Assembly (NCBI GenBank): GCA_001600495.1
Contig: BCKE01000055.1
Span: forward strand, 62,001 to 126,000
Direction of reading: 5' to 3'
Length of the DNA stretch: 64,000 bases
DNA from: Pilasporangium apinafurcum
Taxonomy: Eukaryota; Oomycota; Peronosporomycetes; Pythiales; Pythiaceae
Shown here: positions 11,612 to 24,024 of the stretch, piece by piece
Numbering within the stretch: position 1 is the stretch's first letter
Layout: each line of letters starts with the position of its first letter
Notes under the pieces: model-generated
The model's database searches: none
What the model saw: only the letters and a program-made list of their open reading frames with translations
Told to the model about the DNA's origin: nothing
Made by a program: the position numbers and the translations under genes

Positions 11612-11770
11612 TTGTGTACTTTAGAAACGGAGTCCATTTCTGCGCAGAGCGTCTTTTGCGTTAACTCGAAAAGAAGGAGAATGTTGCCTTCACGCCTACA
11701 TCATCTTTCAATCTGTACCCAATATAATCTATCTGTGTCTGAAATGCAAACAGCACAGCTTTCACCTATG

Positions 11771-12191
11771 CTAATCGTCCTCTTTCTGTGGAGGTGGGCC
11801 ACATGGCTGCAGCATCTTCTCGAGCATATTGTACTGCACCCGACCAATCGATTCGTTCTCGGCTACGGCGAAGAAGCTGAGCATGTCGTAGTGACCCAAG
11901 TGCGATGCCAACGTGTCACGGTGCTGGTTCACCGCCCATTCACTACATAATGCACCAAATCGAATGGTTAGGAGCTACATATCCCATGAATAGACACAGA
12001 GAGCGAATCGCCTACAATTTGGTCGTATCGGCATGGCCAGTCCCCACATATTTGGCCTGTAGATGTTCCCATTGGCGATTGATGTTGAAGCGGTCCGCTG
12101 CCTGAGCGTATCAAAAGAGAAAACCCCATAAAGAATAGCGTAAGCATGACGATCCTTCCACTTCCGGTATCGCTCTCAAGACACTCACCAT
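11771..12191 (-). CDS. SF3B5: splicing factor 3B subunit 5
   Basis: Three exons: 12191-12189 (only the ATG), 12101-12016, 11942-11771; 86 residues, the same length as human SF3B5/SF3b10. It is a small structural subunit of the U2 snRNP SF3b complex that supports branch-point recognition. Seen: FNINRQWEHLQAKYVGTGHADTTKFEW (split by the second intron) then WAVNQHRDTLASHLGHYD, FFAVAENES and MLEKMLQPCGPPPQKEDD, all near-identical to the family. The start codon is separated from the rest by an 87 nt intron beginning gtgagt, so simple ORF callers miss it. It is convergent with the coiled-coil gene (about 160 bp apart). Confidence 0.94.
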
Positions 12192-12355
12192 TTTCGTTTG
12201 CCAACTTTTTTTGTCAGTAGCACCTCGAACTTACGTAGTTATAGCCAATCCTGTGCTGACATATTTTTTTCAGCCAATAAACAGGTATATTCATAATTTT
12301 TGTCCAATAGAGGGTGCGGTAGACTGTGATTTTCGGAATCCATGAATAATTAGCC

Positions 12356-12869
12356 TTTATTCCCCCATTTCTCCCACTGATGGGATATACTTTGATGTGC
12401 TTTTTTCTCTCTATCGATAGAAACTTGCTTTCAATTCTCCGCAATGAGATCTTTTCTCCACTATCCTTCTTTTCAAGAAAAGATGGAAGACGATGACAAT
12501 GTATGCCCGAGGAGATCAACATTTGTTCCAGTCTCAAGGAAAGCAAATCAGGACTGTCCAACTTGGTAGAAATGGCACGTAAAAACCAGATCTCGAAGAT
12601 TGCGGTTACCATCCAAGATTGATTTGAGTATGGACTCTTTGCACAAATATGTAAAGAGCATAGCATCCAAATTGTGGTTCGCGCTGATCAAACGATGCAA
12701 GATAGATAAACCAATTCCAAACAGTATCTTGAAAGTGAGGCTGTATCCAATGAAGGAACAGAAGCAACTTCTCAACAAGATGTTTGGTATCAGAAAGTCT
12801 CGGAGTGTCCTCACTGATAGGGATGTCAACGCTGCTAGAAACATCTTTTTCAAGAATGAGCACCTTTAG
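12356..12869 (+). pseudogene. Fanzor2/IS607 TnpB-like remnant, copy A1 (internally deleted)
   Basis: A fragment of a TnpB/Fanzor-type RNA-guided nuclease of an IS607-like DNA transposon. The N-terminal part is readable: CPRRSTFVPVSRK, then KVRLYPMKEQKQLLNKMFG, the typical start of the DNA-binding domain. It jumps straight into the C-terminal zinc-finger/RuvC-III region (TDRDVNAARNIFFKN). The whole RuvC-I/II core is missing, and there is an in-frame stop (TAG) in the N-terminal part plus a frame change at the zinc finger. The left end has a TCCCA/TGGGA hairpin at 12372-12385 shared with A2 and A3. The right end stops just after the coding tail and copy B1 begins about 30 bp later. Confidence 0.72.
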
Positions 12870-12899
12870 CAGTGTCTTGTAAAAGAGAAAGACGAAAAT

Positions 12900-13807
12900 A
12901 TGACGGCATTTCCTGACAATTACGTTCCCGATACTGTCGTTGGGATCGACCCTGGTACACAATTGTTCTGCACTGCCATTCGTGTGCGAGAAGTTGATGT
13001 GGAAGAGAAGAAAGCGAAATGCAACGGAAGGATACCCAAGCAAAGCCAAGCGAAGGAATGGAAGTAGAATCGACGAAAGAAGCGGAAGAAGAAAAGGAAG
13101 AGGAGACACAAGCGCGGTATTCGACGCAAGCGAGCCAGTAACCAGCAGTACGACATTCAACAGATATCTACGCGAGAGTACAGGCATCTCGCCAGGATGA
13201 ACAAGTGTACATTCTGGCACGAAAACTTGAAGAAGAGAGAACATGAGTATGGAAGGATTATCCGGGATATTCCTTCGTTCAAGACAGCGTCGTATGAGCA
13301 GTATATGACAAACATCAAGTATGTGTGGAGGCATTTCGACTTCTTGGTGAGCTTTTGTGCGTCGCATCCATTTTGTAAATGGCGTTTTCTTCAGTCTAGA
13401 TTTAGTCGAAAGACGTTGGCACATATGGCAAAGCGGTTGGTATCCACGACAAGTCCTCAGGTTTGCATTGGCCTCGGTGACTGGAGTCAACAGGGCTTCG
13501 TCAAGGATCACGCGCATGGACTCGTGAAACGGTTCACACGTGAGCTGGCAAAGCATGTGACCGTGCTACAGATCGACGAGTACCGCACGAGCCAGCGATG
13601 CTCCAAGTGCTACCAGCAGCTTGAGGAGACGCCATTTTCGATAAAAAGGCTGATGGAAGCGCAAGCGTCAAGTTTTCCAACCAAGTTCTTCGCTGCAACA
13701 ACAGCGAGTGCAGAATCACGTGGGAACGAGATGTGAATGCGTCGAAGAGCATCCTTACACTCGCTATGTGTCTCCTGCATGGACTTCCAAGACCGCCAGA
13801 GTTATGA
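12900..13807 (+). pseudogene. Fanzor-like nuclease remnant, copy B1
   Basis: The most complete TnpB-like copy here, about 300 codons. RuvC-I is clear (VVGIDPGTQLFCTAI) at its start. A very basic Lys/Arg segment, a helical stretch (YVWRHFDFLVSFCASHPF) and GLGDWSQQGFVKDHAH follow, the last at the RuvC-II position. Then come IDEYRTSQRCSKC (first zinc-finger half), RCNNSEC (second half) and TWERDVNASKSIL with the RuvC-III Asp. It has one in-frame stop (about 13065) and one frame change (about 13635) and lacks the usual N-terminal domain, so it is not expected to be active. It is followed at once by a conserved RNA-like structure. Basis: family motifs as remembered. Confidence 0.78.
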
Positions 13808-13914
13808 CGAGGAGAAAAGAATGGGAAGAGAGTAGAGTGTAGGAAAAGTACCCATGGACACTGGGAGAGCCAACCGACTTTTCAAACGTGTCCACACGGT
13901 TAGACCGTATTCTG
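13808..13914 (+). ncRNA. candidate Fanzor guide-RNA scaffold / right end, copy B1
   Basis: Non-coding block after the B1 stop. Outer stem TGGACAC (13855-13861) pairs with GTGTCCA (13888-13894). Inner stem GGAGAG (13864-13869) pairs with CTTTTC (13878-13883) if G-U pairs are allowed. A second hairpin, ACGGT (13896-13900) with ACCGT (13904-13908), precedes the shared terminus CCGTATTCT (13905-13913). TnpB and Fanzor systems take their guide RNA from this right-end position, with the guide following the scaffold. Copies B2 and B3 keep the stem with compensatory changes. Expression is not shown. Confidence 0.55.
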
Positions 13915-14228
13915 TTAAAAATGCCTGCGAAACCCATCACTCGGGCATTTTTTCTGTAATCCAATTGGAGAAAAGCGTAGATGTATGCATAACAATGCCG
14001 CTACAAACACTTGGCTTCAGTGCGATTTAGTATCTCGACTACAGATGCGTACTAGCACAATAAAGGTGTGTACTTGAAAGACTCAGTGTTGGCTGTAATA
14101 GTCTTCCATGAAAGCAATATTTACGAGCACTTTCATTGTGCCGAAAATAAGCACAGAATTTCGTATATAACCTCAGAGATATATGAGATACTGAAATATG
14201 AGTAACTTAGAAAAGGAGCTCGTGTTTT
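13915..14228. other. non-coding spacer between elements B1 and A2
   Basis: About 310 bp of AT-rich sequence. No gene, repeat or RNA was recognised. Confidence 0.4.
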
Positions 14229-14592
14229 TTGTTTGAGTCCGACTCAACTGGAAAAGCTAAGACTAGACAATCGCGGAGTAACCATCTCCGACATTTGGAT
14301 TCGATGAGTAAGTATTCATTCTTGAGAAAGATGTTCCTAGTGTGATGTTTGCATCCCTTTCGTACGAATACTACCGTGCTACGTGTTCAGAACAATCACT
14401 TTGATTTTCCATACACTCGATCTGCTCGGGCATGCAATGTCATCGCTTCGCATCCGTGCTTGAAAAGAAAAATGACGCTAAAAAGAGCTCATTGCAGAGA
14501 ATTGGAGATAAGTTTTTATCAATATGGACCTATTCGCTTAAAAAAAGAGCATGTCAAAGTCTATCCTACAGGTAGGATAAATGAGAATAGAG
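14229..14592 (-). mobile_element. non-autonomous Fanzor-derived element, copy A2
   Basis: A 364 bp relative of A3 in the same lineage. Left end: an 8-bp-arm hairpin, TATCCTAC and GTAGGATA (14562-14579). Middle: a stretch like A3 with the same internal-deletion junction (CCGAGCAGATCG running into AAAATCAAAGTGA on the minus strand), plus a further deletion that removes the zinc finger but leaves the RNIFLKN-coding tail. Right end: hairpin CGGAG/CTCCG (14274-14290) and the terminal block TTGTTTGAGTCCGAC (14229-14243). It codes for nothing complete. Confidence 0.62.
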
Positions 14593-17500
14593 ATTAACCT
14601 CTATTGCCCATTGATCCCACTGGTGGAATTTTGCCTCGGTCAATAAAGATTAAGTGCTGTAGATTTTGTGGTATTTATCCTGGGTACACAAATCTGTCTA
14701 ATGTCGCCGAACCCATCGAAAGACGACACCAGAATCTTTTGCGTCATAGTATAACTCATCAGAGATCGCTTCTCGAGCCGCTACATAAAAAAAAGATCGC
14801 GCTGATGTACTGACTCATTGGACATTGTTGTCCACATCTCAAACTATCACAATGCTTCACAGTCTCCTCTATTTCAACTGAAGCGCAAAAAATGATCTCT
14901 CCCTGGTTTTTGTTTTACGAATGTTGCACTGGTCCCCAAGAATAGGTTCAATAACGGTCCGTCGCGCATAACAATCGGCGAATCTTCGTTTTTAAAGCGG
15001 TAAACAGTACACCAGCGCTTCCTGCTCGGATTGGAGATGAGATGTGAAGAGAAAAATGCTGCAGATAGGCTGCCTACGCCAGTTCTGCGCTGTCTGAAGA
15101 TCGCGCTATCGTACTTGACTTCAATCCCTACTTGTTAGACGTCGCCCCACCCACGACCAACAACAGCTACAATTCATAAGCAAAAGATCCACCCATTCAA
15201 GCACAACGTCGTCACGATCATGCAAACGCATGCCCACCACCCATTGGACACAGAGACAGGTGGTGGTGAAGAGCAATATTATCGCCTTGTCTGCCGCATA
15301 AGAACGATCAAAGCGCACACGACGCAAGGAAAATAGATTCAGGTGATACAAGCAGACAAACGTGAAAAAAGGCGGCTAGCAACGCATCTTTCTGATATTC
15401 TCTTGTCCCATCTGAGCGTTGCCTGGTTGTTGTTCCTCGGGCGCTACCGATCCATTTACAACATCATGAACCAGCATCGCATCGTTATGAGCCATTCCTA
15501 ATTACCTAAGAAGATAAAGGTTTTGTATGTAAAAGTGTGTTGCTAGTCGAATAATGAACCAACGACTTGGATGATACTCCTATGGGTGATAACGCTCCCT
15601 TTCGGATTTAGAAGTTTGCGAATCATGTGCGTGAATGGGGTGGAAGAATAATTGTGAACCCCACGCTTTGCCGAATTCCACAACAGAGTCAGCTATTTGC
15701 AAAAGGTCTAATCCTAAATTTCGGCGTTTGCAAAATAGGAGTTGAATTTTTTATCTATATGATCTATTTTGCATTTATCCCAATTTAAATGTTATTTATG
15801 GATATGGTAATATCCCTCGTAACTAACTTGTTATTTGTTACAATAACATGCATAACTACCAAAATGAAAAGCTACGATCCATTATTATTGGTAATTTTGT
15901 CATGAATGGCAATACAATTTTTCACTAAGTGTAAACCCTAGTCGTCGTCGTGGTTGTCCTACCGAAATATGGAACTTATCTGTGGCAGCCGCGTCCAATT
16001 CTACTGTAACATGCGTGCCTGGATCCGCTTTTCCTCTCCTGTTGTTCCATTGCCAGACACATACTAGACAATCTAGTGGCACTCCCTGTTGCGCCGTCTA
16101 ACAAATAAGAGCATATCCAGGATTCTGGATAACATGTATAAAGTCTATACAGTAAAAACTCTTCAATGCTGAGCAAAGTGAAGAAAAGGATGTCCTCCAG
16201 CACAAAAAACTTTCAGCCTGTTTCTTCCTTGTCTCCACACTGCTGTGAACTGAGTAAGTCAGCCCGAAGCCTGCTTATATGGAGAGAGTTGTACCCGCTG
16301 CCGGATGAATCTTACGCAACTCAGGGGCGGAGGAAAAAGTATGACGGGATGTTCAGGCACGACATTGGGAAGTTTCTAAAGTGACATCGAGGAGGATGAC
16401 TGCTCTCTCTTTCGCGGAATTCTGTCGACTCCCATTAGATTTTGAGGTACGACAGTGGACAGGAATGGCTGCTTTCGCGCCGTGGCGTGCGGATGTGTGG
16501 ATGACATCTCATCATACATGACTGCACTTTTAGAAGGTCAAGCAAGAAGATGTGGACAGCCATTGCTGGCGAACACAGCCGAATGTCGAAGATGACCAGC
16601 GAGAGCGAAGAACGAAGATGGAAAGCAATCGATAGGGAAGACCCATGGATAAACGAGCAGAAGAGCCAATAGTATGTGTCAGGGCGTTCTTTTTTACAGT
16701 ATGTCCGCTCTATTTTGAAGCATCATTATCTTAATGATGTAGTATCAACTTAGACAATTGTGATATCGATACACCCAAACAAAATCGCAAAACATTCGAT
16801 GTGTGGGAGTGTGGTGACCAAACAAGAAATTCTCCATGATGGACTCAATTTCTTTCCGTTTTGGTCCCGTAGCCAGCTCTCCGCCCAAACCCTATACTAA
16901 ATTTTTTGGTTGTTTTTCATGGAGAAGTTTGTCCATATTTTGATCAGTTCAGTGTGCTGGACGCTTCGGGTTTCATAATCCCAAGAATACTTTTTTGGCG
17001 GTATCCAGAGTCAGATGTGTTACAAACCTCAGCTTATGTGTACTTATCAAAGGAGATGCTCTCGCATCCCTTTGAACTAAAGTGGCGGTTTTTCTAATGC
17101 GCAATCTTGCTGGCTTGAAGATACACTAGTGTACGGGATTGTGTGTTCAATGCATGTGAAGTGGTTTTTGACACAGTGCATCAGAAGAGAATGCATACGG
17201 TCAATGCTTTTCAATTACCTAACTATTTTCTTACCTATCTGCCAACAAAAAATGAAGATCGGGCATATGCACTAGGTTGCATGTGGCAGAGAGAAGAAAA
17301 GAAGAAAAAGACAAATATCCCTTCCCTACCAAAAGAGTGACTCATATTGTATTCTATTTTCCCAATATTGGAGAGGAGGAAAAGAAAAACGAAATGGTAT
17401 GCATCCTTGTTGAGTACTACTACTCCTTTGGGATCCGGCATACTGATCCCAGACTCAGCTGTGTGGGAGTGTGAGTAAGAAGCTGTCTTGTACTAAAGCG

Positions 17501-18592
17501 GCTGCTGGGCGTGGGGTCTCGCCAATTGCTCTTTTTTCTCTTTTCCCTTTCTTTTCATATACATCAGTGACTGTACCCTGAGAGTGGGACGATGCGAGGA
17601 GTGTTGGGCGACTCGAGTTTATGTGCAACTTGAGACTGGAAAACTGGACCATCTCCATGTTGCATGGACAGTCATGTTGCACAGCATACGTCAGTCAGGT
17701 ACAACAGCTACAGGCAGGCCCGCACGCAACATAGACTGGCCATGCTTTTCGACTCTGGACCGGCCGGACGGGCGTGTGTGTGTGTGTATGCGTATGATTT
17801 GGCTGCTCCTGCACATTCATCTGATCGATAGGCAATTATTTGCAGACAATGACTGATGATTTGGCGGGAGGGATTGTTCGTCCGTCACTCTTGCGCATGT
17901 AGGGGCGATCCTGAGTTAAATTGATGCAGAGGGACAAAAATCACCACAGAAGTCTTTGTTCATCTCCTTTTTGTGCGCGTGTAGCCACAAGCCAAAGTTA
18001 CCCACCTTCGACAGATCCGGACAGTTGACTGAGAAGATCCGCTCAATCTTTTTCCTGTCCGCTTCCGCGGAAGCATATTGCTCCAGTCTTTGGGAAAATA
18101 CAAGAATGCGCTTGCAGGGTTCTTCAATCGCTTTTATTTCCTTTCCTCCTTTAACTAAAAAACACTTCGCAAGCGAGAAACCATTATACAAAGCTAATAC
18201 TACCTTCTTTTTCCACCATTTGTTGTTGATATTGATTGCATTTTGTCCTTCCGCTCTAAAGCGATCGGGCTTTTTTCGTGTCTTCGAGGACGCGCGCTTC
18301 CAGTTGGCGGCGTTCGGCAAGCGGAAGGAGGAGAACGAACACAATCTCTTTGCGAGTCGGACCACGCTTCTATAAACCCATATATAAACCCAAACGTCGA
18401 CTCTTGGACAATCAAGTCGAACACGATCACACACACATACGCCACTCTTTTCGCTCGCAGTGTCCGCACAAATGCCGCCATTGCCGCACACGCGAGTTCA
18501 CAACACGTACTGTAGCCCTTCAATTCGTTCCACAAAAAGAGAGAAAACGGCGCAGTTGCTGACCAGGGATCCTAACTAACTGATAATAATGG
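14593..18592. other. gene-poor island, left part
   Basis: About 4 kb without a gene I can support. Short open stretches exist (16166-16384, 17584-17856, and antisense 17916-18491) but they lack a family match, consistent splicing or a believable start, and I treat them as chance or degraded sequence. A GT run sits near 17776-17788. Base composition is more AT-rich than in the coding blocks. Nothing recognisable as transposon ends was found beyond A2. Confidence 0.45.
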
Positions 18593-19090
18593 CTAACAAA
18601 GTGAGCTCAGGAACTCTGGGAACTCAAACACGTCGTTCTCGGGGTCAAATGCGTCAGGCGGATCACATACTTCCTTCTTGACAGCGTCAGGCTTGCTCTT
18701 GATGCGTGGGCTGGCTTCAATAAACTCGGCAATTACTTTTTTATAGTTCTCCAAGCGTTTATTTAATTCGCAAAAACAACAGGCACAATCTGCTTCATGG
18801 TCAGCTTTGGTTGCGGCCTCCGCGTTTTCAGCGGCGTTGGCGAAAATTCGTTCCGTCAGCTTGGTGCGCCAATCTTGGTAGATCTTGACGCGCAATTGGT
18901 GCGCTACTATTCTAGCTTCAGGACTCATACTTAATGCCATATTTGACACTTGCACAGAAAAATCCTCCATGATAGTCAAATAATTTTCATGCAAATCCTG
19001 CAAACTGGACAGAAGTGTCTCTTCTTCCGGCGTCAGGGTCTCCTTCATCCCGACAAGGAAGTCACGGACGTTCTTCGCAATCTCCATCAT
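18593..19090 (-). CDS. hypothetical protein, 165 residues
   Basis: An intact single-exon frame from ATG (19090) to stop, with no family recognised. The protein is helical and acidic, with a Cys cluster CACCFCELNK near residue 108 and a Pro/Asp-rich C-terminus (CDPPDAFDPENDVFEFPEF). There is no signal peptide or membrane segment. A TTTAAATAA stretch about 45 bp upstream could be a TATA-like box. It is the only credible gene in the 12 kb island. It may be a lineage-specific gene or a remnant of a larger one. Confidence 0.5.
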   Translation of the reverse strand: MMEIAKNVRDFLVGMKETLTPEEETLLSSLQDLHENYLTIMEDFSVQVSNMALSMSPEARIVAHQLRVKIYQDWRTKLTERIFANAAENAEAATKADHEADCACCFCELNKRLENYKKVIAEFIEASPRIKSKPDAVKKEVCDPPDAFDPENDVFEFPEFLSSLC

Positions 19091-22000
19091 GGATCAAATA
19101 TCTAACGGACTCGCTGGTCTGGACTGCTTATTTAAACGCAGGTAGTGTGTTCACAATCGTTCAAACACGCTTCAGATACGGACAGTAACTATGCTGTACT
19201 GGCCACACACACACACGTGTAGAGCGGACTTCCAGTTGTGAAGTATTGTTGCAATGCTGCTGGTAGAAGCGTGCGTTTTGATGAATAGGAACAAGTTGGC
19301 AGCTTCCTAAATGACGCTGTCGCTTGTGCGTGGGTGGGATGAGATGACCTTCTTCTCTTCACTGAGCCGCTCAAATTATGAAGCTGCTTCACTGCAATGT
19401 TGGCCAACTTGCCCTCTAAATCAAAAATAACTGTCATCTTTGATCAAGTTCCAAAAACACGATACATTTATACGATACTTGCCCCATTCCGTACAAAGGA
19501 TGAGGCATTATATACGTTATTTCGAACGATATCGTATTTTCTTGCAGAAATTTATCAGGACCACGGTTAGTGACATAAAAAATGTTTGAGGGAACCATCC
19601 CACGATCAAATTTCAAAGGAATTAAAGTTTGATGCAGCAAGGGACAAATCGATTAAGCAGACCAGGCTTATCAAGGACCACAAGGGACTAGAACAGAGAG
19701 TTGCCTTAGATATTCCCCCGTAAGACGATAAAATAGAAAGGTACAATTTCATATTTCCACGCCTTTAAAGTTCTGTCCATTGTTTACAGTCGACAAAAGG
19801 AGCAAATATGAACTATCCAACACGCCCGGCTGCAAACCACGCTTCTCCAACTCTCGGTGGGTGCTCCAATTTAAAATACGGTATAGAGTCAATGGCAACA
19901 AGAACTTTTACCAGATAAAAGAATGCATTACTAATAATAGCACATTATCCTGTTACCTCAATATATGGATGCCCCACATCCAACAGGTACGATGATTTCG
20001 TTTCACGAATCCATTTTGCGGTAACCATGCCTAATGAAGGATAATTTCGATGATTCTGTGCAGCTGACCAAAAAAATCTTGATCATCGTTACTAATACAC
20101 CAATAGTGTGTGCTACAAAGCCTAAAGGATGCAGATACTAAAAGAACGCTTAGGTTTCGTTGAAGGTCCTGGTCAGCTGGAAAACTGAGACAAAGCACGC
20201 CTCCTCAACCAGATTTGTGGCGTACTTAATTGGAAAATGACGGAACAAGCCTCTTGACTCTTCAAGGTGATAGGATCGACTTCTAAAGGAAATTCATTCC
20301 TACAAGGACTAAGAATTTTTTCGAATTTATGCTCTACATGTGGGAATAGTGCATCGTGGGTCATCCCTCCTCGGTTCTCCTCCTCCCTCCTCTCACTTTT
20401 CCTTCCCTCCTCTCAAGAAACCTACCCCTTCTCTTTTTTACTACCTATCCCTATCTGTTTGCCTGATGCATTTTCTGATTGTAACGTATACTGCGTTGAT
20501 TGGCTGAAAGGCGACCATAACTATGGAAACCCTCTACGATCAGATATGGTTTGTAGTGCCAAACCCGCAATGAAACTCCAGATTTTGGGAAATTAGCTTT
20601 ACGAGTGGAACTGCTAACATGCCCAAGAGAAAATCAATTTCTCCGTTAGTGGTTAATAGCTACAAATGTTCTCGCAGCCTCTTGTCTTTATCTCATCATG
20701 GAGACTTCTCAGCTGACAGAACGTGAACTAGCGGTATAGTCTGTGTGTTGAAAATAGTTTCGTGTTTGGCTGCCAAATATGAGAAGATGTGTGGTCACAT
20801 GTGCTTGTTTTATATAGGTTCAATGTGATCACAGCTGTGCGGTCTATGCCAATACTCTGGGATGTGCCCACTCTAGTTTGGCATCTCCCTCGTCGTATGG
20901 TAAATGTCAAATAGGGAGGTATAAAGTAATATTAGTGACAGAAGCATACTTAAAAGCATAATTATCGATACTGTAAACGGTTGACGACTTACTATGTACG
21001 CTTTTTGTCATGCCCACTGATACCACAACTGTATTCGCATTGTGAACGACGAGGCATGCCTGCTTGTCAGTTGGCGACTGCAATGCAAGATATCTCAAAC
21101 GCCTCGTCGCGTCCACAAAAACAAACTACAAATCGTTTCTCGTTCTGCAGCGTCCAGCGAGAAAAAATCTTCGAGTGTGCGCTTTTCACGTCGTCCATTC
21201 ACCGTGGCTACAGTGGACAGAGCACCGAACGCACGCGTGGATTCATCATTTCTCGTCAATTGTATGCTTGATCCTAAAACGCACATCTCTCGAATTGAGT
21301 CACTCGCGCCCAACATGCTGCAAAGTTTCTTCCGAGCCGTTAAGCGTCGTTTTAAATATTTTTTTGCGCTGCTTTTCAATCTGCCTTTCTGTGCATTTCT
21401 TTGTTCGTTGCCAACGTGTCTATATCCCCATTCCATGTTCAGAATGCTCTTTAAGTTCACCTAACCTAACCTAGAGCACGACCTAAACAAAATCATTTTT
21501 CAGGCACGCAATGAATATCGAAGCGTAACAGGGATGGGAGCGGCTGTATGCATCTCTTGTTACATTTAGAATGTCATCAGTGCTGTCATCATCATAATAT
21601 CCAATAGAACCCATATGCAACTGCCAAGAAAACCAGGTTATGGGACGATGAGTGAACTTGAAGGAAGGAATCTGTATAATAAATAGGTTCAAAGAATTTT
21701 TCCCGCGTGTTTGAACACGACAAACCTAATCAAACTGTGGACCGAAGAATACAAAGCGAGAAAGCAATGTAGAAGCCCGTCTTCGTAAACAAATTTTAAG
21801 AATAAAAAATATTGTCTTTTTCGATGTTTTTATGAAAGAAGAATCTCGAGCAAAAACATCTGATGAATAAATTCAGGTTCAAGCACCTTAACCTTCAGCC
21901 TATCTCTTCCACACCTGATATTGTATGTGGACCAAACGATTATATAATTTTAAGGGCTAAGGACCAAAATGTTTTGGGCGATTTCGAGGCTGGACCTTGT

Positions 22001-24024
22001 CTCAGTCATGGCAAAAGAGACTCATGGATATGATAATCAGACCTCAAAAGAAATCAGCTGCAGCATCACTAGACTACTTTTGAATGATAGCAGCACACAA
22101 AAGCAAATAAAGCGATACTGTAGGACATCGTCAACGAAAGAACTTACGTGCGTCGATGTGAAGAAGACTGCATGATGGATGCCAACATATTTGATGTTAG
22201 ACCTAGAGAGCATCCCCAGTTTGGCCTGCCCTAGATCAAACAGACTTTTTTATCACCACTTCGCATGTTCTTACATTCCCAAGATCGGGGCACTGAAAAA
22301 CTAATCAAATCATGGTAAACTATCCTATTCCCAGCCTCTTGCTATTGCTCTGTGACCATCACAATAGAACAGACTACTGCACACCCGCGTTGTTCTTATT
22401 CTTCTGCGTGGCGCATATTCACGAGTCATGTACGTGATGCTTTTAGACATATTGCTGGTATCAGTTTTCAAACAAACCCTATAGTTTCTTGAAAGGCTAT
22501 CCGGCTGAATGGCAAGAAATTATAAATCAATAGAGAAGTCACAACCATGAATCTAGCCCATAGTCTCCATAAACAGGCGTATACAAAACGAGATGAAAAA
22601 GGGAAACGAAGAGTTTTGCAGACAGTTGACTGACAAATTGATATATCGGGGACATTTCCACATCGCCACTAAAATGTCCTGACAAAGTCATTGTGATAGC
22701 TCACCAAGCATGGTCCTGTATTGTTAGTAAACTGTATCAATACGTTATAGGGCTCTGGCAGTCATATCATTTGGTCTACTATCAGTAACCGTTAACGTTT
22801 CCGCCAGCATCTTCTATTCCCTCAACTCAATGAATGTTATCCTTCGATGGAGTACTTGGAGCGTAGAAAAGGAGCTTAGCTTTAGAGTGAGTTTAATGCG
22901 AACATGAACGCTGGATACTATCGCTGCTATAGGCGCATACAGTGAAGGTAAGTCATAAATGAATCCTTATTTGTTTATCAGCAAGCCATTCATTTGTTAT
23001 CACCTAGTCTTTGCAAAATCTGCTGCCGCATTAGCTGTATCTGTCGCTATTCATGAAACATATCTAGGAGTTGTTTCCATACACCAGCTACATCTTCCTG
23101 TTCGAGCGGATTCCATTCACTTTTAGTCACGGCTTGTAAGAGCAAATGGGATATCAAGAGCCTCCTCCTGGTCAACTCCTTCAGCCCATGCTGAGTAGTA
23201 ATGCCAGTCATGTACTTTCCGATCTTCGCCACAATTTTAGCCAAGTGCTGCACCTTCCCTTCACCATTTCTCCTCAATAAGGAATGTGCGTAATGCTACA
23301 AGAACATGATGTCGATCGCAAAGAGAAGTGTTTCCTCGCCTTACAATCCTCTCATTGGCATTCATCATCAAAACTGTGGAAATATTTCATTAAGGTTTTG
23401 GGCAATTTGGTTCAAAACGCCAGGGTTTCGATTTCGGCTTTTGTAAAATGATGTTTTTAGTTTACCATATAATAGAAATTTGTATCAAAACGTTAGATAA
23501 AACGGCAAAATCTATAGTTGTGAAAGCTCTTGAAGTGTGTCTTTTGTGATCTTGACGGATGCTAAGTCAACCACCGCCACTTACTGTGGAATACACAGTT
23601 CGACAAGTCCTGCTGTTTTGTCTAAAAAAAGCTGGCCATGTACAACCGACTCTTCTAATATCTTGGCGTTTGTATACTTTAGGCGGCTGACTTGGGCAGC
23701 TGTCATTGTGGTGCTGGGCATGATAGGTTTTTTATTCTAGAAGAAGGAACACCCACTAACGTTATCAGAGACTTTGTATTTATCTTGAAGAAGAGTGTTT
23801 GACGATCGACACAGCGCTTGAGAATGCGGTAAGTGCAAGGTGTACATGGCGCAGAAAGAAGGAAAAATCCACCAGGAGTTCGCAATTTTTTCGTGACCAC
23901 CGCGCGCTAAAGTAGGGAAACAGCGAACCAAGAAGCAAGTTGAGCAAAAGGAAACAACGAGTGTGTGCACCAATTTTTTTGAGAACACAAGAGAGCAAGA
24001 AACACTCCCACATTTTTTTCCTTG
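19091..24024. other. gene-poor island, right part
   Basis: About 4.9 kb with no supported gene. Antisense 19640-19189 reads protein-like in two overlapping frames (RGPDKFLQENTISFEITYI, then MTVIFDLEGKLANIAVKQL) and may be a decayed gene. Open stretches on both strands at 21042-21464 and a minus-strand one at 23047-23277 (KLLDM-type helical end) are also possible fragments. A pyrimidine-rich tract lies at about 20364-20414. The last 300 bp should hold the promoter of the DYRK kinase gene. Confidence 0.4.

Noticed and set aside
12606-13556. 316-residue open frame on the minus strand
   Set aside because: It is antisense to Fanzor copies A1 and B1, whose plus-strand frames carry all the recognisable motifs; low-complexity Leu/Phe content is typical of a shadow.
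17916-18535. Overlapping open frames on both strands near 18 kb as a gene
   Set aside because: No frame gives a consistent spliced product or a family match; tried splice sites led quickly to stops.
21459-21475. CCTAACCTAACCTA and, at 55434-55447, CCTAACCCTAAAA as telomere-like repeats
   Set aside because: Only two or three units, within unique sequence, with no longer array.
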